64,000 bases of DNA from GCA-002700125 sp964434385 (GTDB taxonomy: Bacteria > Chloroflexota > Dehalococcoidia > Lucifugimonadales > Lucifugimonadaceae): positions 62,001 through 126,000 of the forward strand of contig CAYSUW010000001.1 of the NCBI GenBank assembly GCA_964434385.1, read 5' to 3'. The notes under the pieces were generated by a model. The model saw only the letters and a program-made list of their open reading frames with translations. It made no database searches and was not told the DNA's origin. The translations under genes and the position numbers were made by a program. This document shows, one piece after another, positions 1 to 7,381 of the stretch (positions are counted from its first letter, which is position 1; each line of letters begins with the position of its first letter).

Positions 1-25
1 CACACAGGAGGTCTTCCCTCTCTAT

Positions 26-634
26 TTAGTTTTTCAGAGGAGTTGACTTAATATTTTTTTTAGATTTGAGACCTATAAAAATAGAAATAATTATTAATAC
101 TAAAAAGATAAACAAAAAGATCATTGAAGTTGAGTAATAATTAGAAGGAGTGTCTTTTTTCTTAACCGTGATAGGAATTGAAAAGTTATCAGAAATTTTT
201 TTATTAGAAACTTTTATTAATAATTCCCAATCTCCTTCATTTTCGATTTTAAACAAACTGAAATAATTTTCAGGATTTTGAGGTGAATTGAGAGCAATAC
301 TTTTAATTTTTTGAATTTTTGATTCAATATTGCATGAATTAAAACAAGCTAGTATATCAATTCTGGAATTCTTTAATGATCCCGATTTATTTTTTAGAAT
401 AGGATTTATTTTTAAACGAATTTCTTCTGATGTTGTTAAATTTTCAGGTTTTATCTCTACAGTTATTTTCAGATTTTCTGTAGTAGATTCAAAGTTACTT
501 GAACCATCTGCTATCAAAGATGATGTTTTTGACAAAAAAACAATAATCGTTACTAAGATTAATAAAAAAATTGTTTTATTTATTTGGTTACCTTTGAACC
601 CTACCACTTGTATCACCTTTCGCAACAGATTCAA
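26..634 (-). CDS. Hypothetical membrane-anchored extracytoplasmic protein
   Basis: I do not recognise this gene with confidence. The 202-residue product has a hydrophobic segment at about residues 20-42, which could be a signal peptide or anchor. A polar middle domain of about 125 residues follows, then a second hydrophobic segment at about 170-190 and a short basic tail. The middle domain ends in a beta-rich stretch containing EGDWELLIKVS, which loosely resembles FixH/YtkA-like or CopC-like periplasmic folds; this is only a hint. The start shown is TTG and overlaps the end of the upstream kinase gene by 47 bp. GTG codons at 616 and 607 would shorten the overlap and are equally plausible. It is the last gene of a minus-strand run with kdgK and eda, but nothing in it suggests a role in sugar metabolism. 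Confidence 0.6.
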   Translation of the reverse strand: MNLLRKVIQVVGFKGNQINKTIFLLILVTIIVFLSKTSSLIADGSSNFESTTENLKITVEIKPENLTTSEEIRLKINPILKNKSGSLKNSRIDILACFNSCNIESKIQKIKSIALNSPQNPENYFSLFKIENEGDWELLIKVSNKKISDNFSIPITVKKKDTPSNYYSTSMIFLFIFLVLIIISIFIGLKSKKNIKSTPLKN

Positions 635-1640
635 CTTCTGAGATTGAAACTAGGTTTAAGTCTCCATGAATAGTATGTGCTAGAGCAGATGATGCAACTG
701 CAAAATCCAGTGTATCTTTAGCCGTAAAATTTTGAATGTGTCCATATATTATTCCTGCTGAAAATGCATCTCCTCCACCGACTCTATCAACTATATGTAC
801 TGGATACTTTTTACCAATGTGCATTTTTCCTTCTTTATTTGTGTTGTCAAGGTAAACAGCCGACCAATTATTATCACTTGCAGATATACTTTCTCTAAGA
901 GTAATTCCTACTTTTAAAAAGCCAAAATTTGATATTAATTTCGATATTACATCTTTATATGCATCAGGATTCAATTCTCCAGATGTTACATCTTGATTTT
1001 CGGCAGAAACTCCAAGGCATTTTTCAGCATCTTCTTCATTTCCGATGGCTATATCTACATGTTCCATTAAGGGTTTCATTACAGTTTGTGCTTCTTCTGA
1101 ACTCCAAAGATTTTTCCTGTAGTTCATATCAGCACTAACAGTCAAACCTATTTTTTTTGCGGCTTTAGCAGCTTCCATTGTTACTTCAGCTGCAGATTTT
1201 GAGAGAGCTGGAGTAATTCCAGTAAAATGAAACCAATTAACGTCTTGAAATGCTTCTTCCCAATCAATCTGACCAGTTTTAACTTCACTGATTGCACTTT
1301 TAGCTCTGTCATAAATAACTTTTGATGGCCTCATTGCAGCCCCATTTTCCAAGAAATATAATCCAAGTCTTTTTCCTTCCATTATTATAGAAGATGTATC
1401 TATTCCGAAACTTCTTATTCTGTTTAATGCAGTTTCTCCAATGTCGTTTTTTGGTAATAAAGTTATAAATTTTGTTGGTACTCCAAATTGGGACAATGAA
1501 ACAGCAACATTATATTCTCCGCCTCCGTAATCAATTTCAAAACTATTAGCTTGAACAAATCTCTCTTGTTTGGGTGTTCCAAGTCTTAATAAAATTTCAC
1601 CAAATGTTGCAACTTTATTTGAAGCGGCTAAGCCTGACAT
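588..1640 (-). CDS. kdgK: 2-dehydro-3-deoxygluconokinase (PfkB family)
   Basis: Predicted cytoplasmic kinase that phosphorylates 2-keto-3-deoxygluconate to KDPG with ATP. The 350-residue product has the PfkB architecture: a substrate-side glycine motif GGGEYNVA at about 39-46 and the C-terminal signature DRVGGGDAF at about 286-294, whose Asp is the family's catalytic base. The overall pattern fits KdgK better than ribokinase or fructokinase, but PfkB substrate calls are uncertain without structure. Its ATG overlaps the stop of the upstream aldolase gene by one base (TAATG), so the two are probably translationally coupled. KDPG made here is the substrate of the enzyme encoded next to it, which strengthens the substrate assignment. 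Confidence 0.85.
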   Translation of the reverse strand: MSGLAASNKVATFGEILLRLGTPKQERFVQANSFEIDYGGGEYNVAVSLSQFGVPTKFITLLPKNDIGETALNRIRSFGIDTSSIIMEGKRLGLYFLENGAAMRPSKVIYDRAKSAISEVKTGQIDWEEAFQDVNWFHFTGITPALSKSAAEVTMEAAKAAKKIGLTVSADMNYRKNLWSSEEAQTVMKPLMEHVDIAIGNEEDAEKCLGVSAENQDVTSGELNPDAYKDVISKLISNFGFLKVGITLRESISASDNNWSAVYLDNTNKEGKMHIGKKYPVHIVDRVGGGDAFSAGIIYGHIQNFTAKDTLDFAVASSALAHTIHGDLNLVSISEVESVAKGDTSGRVQR

Positions 1641-2317
1641 TAATTCTCCTTACTTAATATTTTGATCGTTTCAGATAATTTTTTACAATTTTTTGTTAAC
1701 AATTCCCAATTTTGATCAGAAATGATTTCTTTTGTAAAAAGTTTGGAGCCCATTCCTACAGCGAAAACTCCTGAATCAAACCATTTTTTTAAAGAATCTG
1801 GATTTGTGTCCACCCCTCCTGTAGGCATTATTTTTACCCAAGGCATTGGAGCCATTACGGATTTTACGAAAGATGGTCCACCTATAGAATCGGCAGGAAA
1901 CATTTTTACAACATCACAACCAAGTTCTTGAGCTAATGAAATCTCTGTGGGTGTTAGGCATCCTGGAATATAGGGGATTTGTTTTCTGTTACATGCTTTT
2001 GCTACCTCTGAATTAGTTACTGGTCCAACTATAAAATTTGACCCTAAAGACATATATAAATCTGCTAGAGTAGAGTCTACTATAGAACCCGTCCCTAGAA
2101 TCATTTCTGGAAAGTTTTTTCTACAAAAAAGTTCTAATTCCTTAAATACTTCCCATGCAAAATCTCCTCTATTGGTGAACTCTAATATTTTTATTCCACC
2201 TTTATAGCAAGATTCTGTTATTTTTTTGACAATTTCAATATCAGGATCATAAAAAACAGGAACAACTTTATGATCACTTATATAATTTAACGTGGTCAGT
2301 TTACCAAAACTACCCAT
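1640..2317 (-). CDS. eda: KDPG/KHG aldolase
   Basis: Class I aldolase of the Entner-Doudoroff type, splitting 2-keto-3-deoxy-6-phosphogluconate into pyruvate and glyceraldehyde 3-phosphate; the family also acts on 4-hydroxy-2-oxoglutarate. The 225-residue length is normal. Family motifs are present: Glu46 in LEFTNR, the phosphate-binding region around GTGSI and GPVTN, and the Schiff-base lysine Lys138 in CDVVKMFPA, followed by a PTGGV phosphate loop. The ATG is preceded by a clear AAGAGG ribosome-binding site about 6 bp upstream. It is the first gene of a minus-strand run (eda-kdgK-hypothetical) and is divergent from an HpcH/HpaI aldolase gene, with an 88 bp shared upstream region. Confidence 0.9.
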   Translation of the reverse strand: MGSFGKLTTLNYISDHKVVPVFYDPDIEIVKKITESCYKGGIKILEFTNRGDFAWEVFKELELFCRKNFPEMILGTGSIVDSTLADLYMSLGSNFIVGPVTNSEVAKACNRKQIPYIPGCLTPTEISLAQELGCDVVKMFPADSIGGPSFVKSVMAPMPWVKIMPTGGVDTNPDSLKKWFDSGVFAVGMGSKLFTKEIISDQNWELLTKNCKKLSETIKILSKEN

Positions 2318-2405
2318 GATTACCTCTTGTTTAATCTCAAAAATGATTTATTATTTATTTTTCTAATAAAACAATAATATATCTTACTGGTGAAATAATT
2401 AACAA

Positions 2406-3203
2406 ATGAAAAAAAATCTAGTCAAGGAAAAAATAAAGAATAATATTCCTTCAATAGGAACTTGGGTTTCTACAGGAGATCCATTTGTATGTGAAGTGAT
2501 TAGTAGGCTTGGCTTAGATTGGATTACCATAGACTTAGAACATAATGCGGTTGATTTTTCTCAATTGGTTCACTGTTTTAGAGCCATTCAAGGGTCTTCT
2601 TCTACTCCATTTGTAAGAGTTCCCTGGAATGATCGGCAAGTAATTAAGAGAGTACTTGATATAGGTGCAATGGGAATAGTAATCCCAGATATAAAGGATC
2701 CTGAAGATGCAATGAATGCAGTATCTGCTTGTAGATATCCCCCAGTTGGACTTAGAGGTATTGGCGCAAGTAGACCAAATACAGTTTATGGAGATGACTA
2801 TTATCAAAATGCTAATGATGAAATATGTGTTGTTTTAATGATTGAAGATATTAAAGCGGTAGAAAAAATTGATGATATTTTAAATGTTTCTGGTATAGAT
2901 GTGATTTTTATAGGCCCTAATGATTTGGCTTCTTCCATGGGACTTTCTTTGGGTATGGATAATAAACATCCTGAGCATCAAGAAGCAGTAAATAAAGTTT
3001 ATCAAGCATGTTCTAATAGAGGCATCCCTATGGGTATTCATTGTGGAGATGGAAAAGAAGTTGAAAAAAGAATTAACGAAGGAATGCTTTGGATGCCTAT
3101 AGCATCAGATGTTAGATTATTGAAATTTAGTTTTGAAGAAGAATTAAAAAAGATTTCGAATTTTGATTCTATTTCTCAAAAAGATGGAAAAACTTTTTAT
3201 TAA
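2406..3203 (+). CDS. HpcH/HpaI family class II aldolase
   Basis: Metal-dependent pyruvate aldolase of the HpcH/HpaI (GarL/RhmA/YfaU) family, which cleaves 2-keto-3-deoxy sugar acids or 4-hydroxy-2-oxo acids into pyruvate and an aldehyde. In the 265-residue product I see the catalytic His46 (DLEHN), the pyruvate-binding Arg71 (FVRVPW), and the metal ligands Glu147 (MIED) and Asp173 (GPNDLA), so the active site looks complete. The LRGIGASRP region is also typical. The substrate cannot be read from sequence. Position next to eda and kdgK favours a keto-deoxy sugar acid, possibly 2-keto-3-deoxy-glucarate or 2-keto-3-deoxy-xylonate. It is transcribed divergently from eda and ends 14 bp before a convergent gene. 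Confidence 0.85.
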   Translation: MKKNLVKEKIKNNIPSIGTWVSTGDPFVCEVISRLGLDWITIDLEHNAVDFSQLVHCFRAIQGSSSTPFVRVPWNDRQVIKRVLDIGAMGIVIPDIKDPEDAMNAVSACRYPPVGLRGIGASRPNTVYGDDYYQNANDEICVVLMIEDIKAVEKIDDILNVSGIDVIFIGPNDLASSMGLSLGMDNKHPEHQEAVNKVYQACSNRGIPMGIHCGDGKEVEKRINEGMLWMPIASDVRLLKFSFEEELKKISNFDSISQKDGKTFY

Positions 3204-3217
3204 TAGTTGGTTTTTGT

Positions 3218-4297
3218 TTATTTTATAGAAAATCCATCTAGATAGATTTCTTTTTCAATTTTTTTTGAGTGAGATTGTACTGTAAATCTACCTAGTCCAT
3301 TAGGTTTAATCAAATCAAGCATTGCCTTTCTGTTTAAATTTTTTTGATTTTCGGGTAAATCACTTTCTCTTATTTGATCGAGAAATTTTTTAAAACCTAG
3401 ATTTAGTAAGAAGTCAGATTGATCAATAGATCTATAATAATTAAATCCAACAGATGTTAAATTTTTATTCCATAAATTAAAATCGATATCGTATGTCATA
3501 TCTTTCCCCCCAATGTTGGTTAAAGGATTTTGATCAGAGTTGTGGTTATAGTAACACCTAAAACTATTGTAAAGAATTTTATTATTTTGGATATTTGGGG
3601 AATTAAAACCATAATCTATAGTTATTACAAAACCTTGATCTAAAATTTTATAGAAATCATTTGCTAACTCACATAAGTTTTCATTAAATTCTATTTTGCT
3701 TCCTGTAGGTATGTTTTCATAATTATTTAACAAGATTGTTAATATTTTTTTGTCAGCAATTTCTAATAATTTAAATTGAAATTTTTCTTCAATCAAGTCT
3801 ATAAAAATTTCTTTAAAGCTATCTGTAGTTTTCTGAAATCTTCTAGTTGGAAGAGAATCAATTAGTTCATTTGAAATGATACATCCTACTTTAGAAATTT
3901 CTTTTAATTCTTTAACGGAATTTATATGAAGAACATTTTTTTTAGTTACTGGCCCTGGATCAATGATGATATATTTCATTTGTTTTAAGAATGTAGGATT
4001 AATTTTAGAACAATAATTAATTAAATCTTGAGATAAAGTCCCTGGTGCTCCTCCAAATTCAAAAATATAAAAAGGATCAGGTCTATCCATTAATTCCCAA
4101 ATTTGAATAATTTGTTTCCCAATTAATGATCCAAAAAGTGGATGAACATGAGGACTAGTTATAAAGTCTCCCGTTTCTCCAATATGATTTTTTAAGTAAT
4201 ATCCAAGATCTTTTTTATAAAGAGCAAGATTCATAAACTCAGAAAAATTAATAGGGCCAGAAGAATGAATTTTTTCAGCTAAGATTTTTTCTAGCAT
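3218..4297 (-). CDS. MidA/NDUFAF7-like SAM-dependent methyltransferase
   Basis: Member of the Methyltransf_28 family (PF02636). Mitochondrial members (NDUFAF7/MidA) methylate an arginine of a complex I subunit; bacterial members are mostly uncharacterised. In the 359-residue product the N-terminal block GPINFSEFMNLALY, then DLGYY and GDFITSPHVHPLFG, is characteristic. A glycine-rich SAM-binding loop follows (FEFGGAPGTLS, about 79-89). The motif has Ala-Pro within the GxGxG-type loop, which is tolerated in this family. It is 22 bp downstream of citrate synthase on the same strand, so cotranscription is likely. No nuo genes are in this window, so a link to complex I is only inferred. Confidence 0.85.
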   Translation of the reverse strand: MLEKILAEKIHSSGPINFSEFMNLALYKKDLGYYLKNHIGETGDFITSPHVHPLFGSLIGKQIIQIWELMDRPDPFYIFEFGGAPGTLSQDLINYCSKINPTFLKQMKYIIIDPGPVTKKNVLHINSVKELKEISKVGCIISNELIDSLPTRRFQKTTDSFKEIFIDLIEEKFQFKLLEIADKKILTILLNNYENIPTGSKIEFNENLCELANDFYKILDQGFVITIDYGFNSPNIQNNKILYNSFRCYYNHNSDQNPLTNIGGKDMTYDIDFNLWNKNLTSVGFNYYRSIDQSDFLLNLGFKKFLDQIRESDLPENQKNLNRKAMLDLIKPNGLGRFTVQSHSKKIEKEIYLDGFSIK

Positions 4298-4319
4298 TAA
4301 TCTTAATAAAAATTAATTT

Positions 4320-5456
4320 CTATCTAGAATCAATATTTATATAAGGTCTAGATTCTTCACCATTATAATGTAGTAAAGGCCTTAGTAGAATATTGTTTTC
4401 ATATTGTTCTAAAACTTGAATTGTCCATCCAGGTATTCTGCCAACAGCAAAAATAGGAACAAATAAATCAGTTGGTATTCCCAATAAGTGATAAATTACT
4501 CCAGCATAGAAGTCAACATTAGCATTGATTCCTTTTTTACGGTATGGTTCCATTGCATCTTTTACAGCTATTAAAATTTCATACCAACTAGGATCTCCTT
4601 TTTCTTTACTTAGCATTTGGACACCATTTTCTAAATGTTTAGCTCTTGGATCTTCAGATCTATAAACTCTATGTCCAAAACCCATTACTCTTTGTTTACT
4701 TTTCAATAAGCTTTCCACATAATTTTTTGCATTATCAGGGCTTCCAACATCTTTAACCATATTCATAACATTTTCTGCAGCCCCTCCATGAGATGGACCA
4801 GATAAAACTGAAATTCCAGTTGTTATAGCACTATGTAAATCAGCTTGTGTTCCTGCACTAACTCTTGCAGCAAAAGCAGATGCATTAGAACCATGATCAG
4901 CATGTACGATAAAGTCTTTATCCATTAAATTTGAGACTAAATCAGAAGGGGGTTTTCCATTCATCATATAAAGAAAATTTGCAGCATGAGACAAATTATT
5001 ATTAGGCTTTATAGGATTTTTTCCATTTCTAATCGCATTATGTGCCATCACGATAGTAGGAACTTGTGCTGTTAATCGTATTCCTTTTCTTAATGTGGCT
5101 TCTAGAGACTTATCGCTAGTCTCTGGATCAAAAGAAGAGAGGGATGATACTGCAGTTCTTAATACATCCATTGGATGACTATCTTTTATAGAATTAATAA
5201 TATCTAGAGCACCATCAGGAATTTCTCTAGAGTTTTTTAATGTTTTATCAAATTCAGAAAGTTGAGTTTTAGTTGGTAACTCTCCATGTAAAAGCAAGTA
5301 TGAGGTTTCTTCGAAAGTAGATTTTTCAGCTAAATCATGGATATCATATCCTCTGTATTCGAGAATTCCTTGTTTACCATCAATTCTAGTAGTTTTGCTT
5401 CTATCAAAATATACTCCTACCAACCCTCGATGTATTTCTACTTTTTTTTCAGTCAT
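4320..5456 (-). CDS. gltA: Citrate synthase
   Basis: Condenses acetyl-CoA with oxaloacetate to citrate at the entry of the TCA cycle. The 378-residue length matches short Gram-positive-type citrate synthases. The catalytic triad is visible: His223 (GPSHGGAAEN), His262 (GFGHRVY) and Asp315 (NVDFYAG). Supporting elements are HADHGSNAS at about 185-193, and the C-terminal RIPGW and ESRPY motifs. Sequence alone does not fully exclude 2-methylcitrate synthase, but no prpB/prpD genes are nearby. The gene stands alone upstream of the MidA-like methyltransferase and lies 57 bp from the stop of thrS, all on the minus strand. Confidence 0.9.
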   Translation of the reverse strand: MTEKKVEIHRGLVGVYFDRSKTTRIDGKQGILEYRGYDIHDLAEKSTFEETSYLLLHGELPTKTQLSEFDKTLKNSREIPDGALDIINSIKDSHPMDVLRTAVSSLSSFDPETSDKSLEATLRKGIRLTAQVPTIVMAHNAIRNGKNPIKPNNNLSHAANFLYMMNGKPPSDLVSNLMDKDFIVHADHGSNASAFAARVSAGTQADLHSAITTGISVLSGPSHGGAAENVMNMVKDVGSPDNAKNYVESLLKSKQRVMGFGHRVYRSEDPRAKHLENGVQMLSKEKGDPSWYEILIAVKDAMEPYRKKGINANVDFYAGVIYHLLGIPTDLFVPIFAVGRIPGWTIQVLEQYENNILLRPLLHYNGEESRPYINIDSR

Positions 5457-5513
5457 TTTTTCCTCATTTAAAGAATATCATGATTCATTATTGTAATAAA
5501 TATCTTCTGAACG

Positions 5514-7262
5514 TTAAATGGTAAATTCTAATTTTTCCAAGTCTGATTTTTTTAAAGCATTTATTAAAGCATTTATAGTTAAATTTTGAAAATTTTGTCC
5601 ATTTCGTAATCTTACAGAAAGTTTTTGATCATTAACTTCTTTGTCTCCAACGATTATCATTAAGGGTGTTTTTTCAAGCTGAGCTTTTCGAATTTTTTGA
5701 TTCATTCTTTCAGAACTGGTGTCTATATCAGCTCTAAGGTTTTCTTTTAAGAGTTTGTCTAAAATTTCCTGAGAATATGAATTATGCCTATCAGCAATAG
5801 GTATTAATCTACATTGATTAGGAGCAAGCCAAATTGGAAAAGCCCCTCCAAAATGTTCAATCAGAACTCCAAAAAATCTTTCCAAAGAACCAAATATTGC
5901 TCTATGAATAACTATTGGCGTTTTTCTAGATCCGTTTTCATCAATGTATTCTAAATTAAATTTTTTACCTAAGAAAAAATCAAGTTGAACTGTACCAAGT
6001 TGCCATTCTCTTCCTATTGCATCAGGTATTAAAACATCAATTTTGGGCCCATAGAATGCACCTTCTCCAGACTCTATAGAAAAATGTTTTCCAGTAGATT
6101 TTAAAATTTTTTCTAAGATTGATTCTGTGAGATCCCATTCTTTATCTTCTCCAGATTTTTGTTTGGGACGAAGAGACAGGTTGAATTTATAATCTTTAAA
6201 TCCAAAATCACTATAAATTTGATCAAGCATTTTTATGAATTGATTAATCTCAGTTTCTATTTGATCAATTGAACAGAAAATATGAGCATCATCTTGGGAA
6301 AATGATCTAACTCTAGTTAATCCTTGTGTTACGCCTGACCTTTCGTATCTATGTAACCGACCAAAATCAGATAATCGTAATGGTAATTCTCTATATGATC
6401 TAAGGTTAGATTTAAATACCATAGCTGAGGCTGGGCAATTCATAGGCTTTAGTCCATATTCTTTATTGTCAGTATTAATAAAAAACATATTTTCTTTAAA
6501 ATGATCATAATGTCCCGAGGTTTTCCAGAGGGAAGAATCAAATATTTGAGGTGTAATTATTTCTTTATAACCAAAGACTTCATAAAGATCTCTCATATAA
6601 TTAATGAGTTTATTAAGAATTTTAGTTCCATTAGGTAAGAAAAATGGCATAGAAGGTGCTGTTTTATCAAAGAAAAATAATTTTAAATCTTTTCCTAAAC
6701 GTCTATGGTCTCTTTTTTTGGCTTCTTCTAGTTTTGTTAAGTGAGTATTTAATTCATCTTTTGATTCCCAGGCTGTTCCATAAATTCTTTGAAGTTGTTC
6801 TCTATTTTCATCACCTCTCCAATAAGCGCCAGCAACTTCTAATAATTTAAAAGCTTTGATTTTTCCTGTATCTTTTACGTGCCCTCCTCTACAAATATCT
6901 TCCCAAGTTTGATGACTCCATACTGTTATTTTTTCTTCTTTTGGAATTCCAGAAATGATTTCTAATTTAAATTTTTGAGAACTAAATTTCTTTTTTGCTT
7001 CAGATCTTGAAAGAATTTGTTCTGAAAAAGGTAATTTTTTTTTGATGATTTTTTTCATTAACTCTGATATTTTTTTCAAGTCATCATCTGAAAGAGGTTT
7101 TGAAACCTCAAAATCATAATAAAAACCAGTTTCTGTAGGGGGCCCTATAGCAAATTTAGCTTCAGGAAAAAGAGTTGTTACAGCTTCTGCCATCACGTGG
7201 GCTGTTGAGTGCCTAATTCTAAATCTTAATTCTTCAATAGATTTTTCGTTTTCCATCCTCAT
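5514..7262 (-). CDS. thrS: Threonyl-tRNA synthetase lacking the TGS domain
   Basis: Class II aminoacyl-tRNA synthetase charging tRNA-Thr. The 582-residue product is about 60 residues shorter than the usual 640. The missing part is the N-terminal TGS domain: the sequence begins almost directly with the editing domain. That domain is intact, with His18 and His22 (HSTAH) and the Cys124/His128 pair (CRGGH) used to deacylate Ser-tRNA-Thr. The catalytic core has the zinc Cys276 (LKPMNCP), class II motif 2 (RYERSGVTQGLTRVR) and the motif 3 region (RAIFGSLERF), followed by the anticodon-binding domain. Two ATGs two codons apart (7262 and 7256) are possible starts. It lies downstream of tRNA-Val and rpoBC on the same strand. 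Confidence 0.93.
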   Translation of the reverse strand: MRMENEKSIEELRFRIRHSTAHVMAEAVTTLFPEAKFAIGPPTETGFYYDFEVSKPLSDDDLKKISELMKKIIKKKLPFSEQILSRSEAKKKFSSQKFKLEIISGIPKEEKITVWSHQTWEDICRGGHVKDTGKIKAFKLLEVAGAYWRGDENREQLQRIYGTAWESKDELNTHLTKLEEAKKRDHRRLGKDLKLFFFDKTAPSMPFFLPNGTKILNKLINYMRDLYEVFGYKEIITPQIFDSSLWKTSGHYDHFKENMFFINTDNKEYGLKPMNCPASAMVFKSNLRSYRELPLRLSDFGRLHRYERSGVTQGLTRVRSFSQDDAHIFCSIDQIETEINQFIKMLDQIYSDFGFKDYKFNLSLRPKQKSGEDKEWDLTESILEKILKSTGKHFSIESGEGAFYGPKIDVLIPDAIGREWQLGTVQLDFFLGKKFNLEYIDENGSRKTPIVIHRAIFGSLERFFGVLIEHFGGAFPIWLAPNQCRLIPIADRHNSYSQEILDKLLKENLRADIDTSSERMNQKIRKAQLEKTPLMIIVGDKEVNDQKLSVRLRNGQNFQNLTINALINALKKSDLEKLEFTI

Positions 7263-7274
7263 ACCTTTATTTTA

Positions 7275-7351
7275 TGGTGGGCGATGAAGGATTCGAACCT
7301 TCGACCTCAGCGATGTCAACGCTGCGCTCTAACCAACTGAGCTAACCGCCC
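7275..7351 (-). tRNA. tRNA-Val (GAC anticodon)
   Basis: Read on the minus strand, this 77-nt stretch folds as a full cloverleaf. The acceptor GGGCGGT pairs with ATCGCCC (one G-U). The D arm is TAGCTCAGTTGG, the anticodon loop TTGACAT gives anticodon GAC, and the T arm is GGTTCGAATCC. The discriminator is A and CCA is encoded. It sits 30 bp after the rpoC stop and 12 bp before thrS, with no obvious promoter of its own, so it is probably cut out of a rpoBC-tRNA-thrS transcript. Confidence 0.95.
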
Positions 7352-7381
7352 TTTAAATATTTGATTAGAGATTTTTAATTT

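Noticed and set aside
1..25. Possible hairpin AGGAGG-TCTT-CCCTCT downstream of the first gene, as a terminator
   Set aside because: Pairing is imperfect with only a 4-5 bp stem, there is no T-run in the right place and the sequence is cut by the window edge.
7352..7381. Separate promoter for tRNA-Val
   Set aside because: The 30 bp spacer after rpoC is simply AT-rich; no -35-like hexamer fits at a usable distance.
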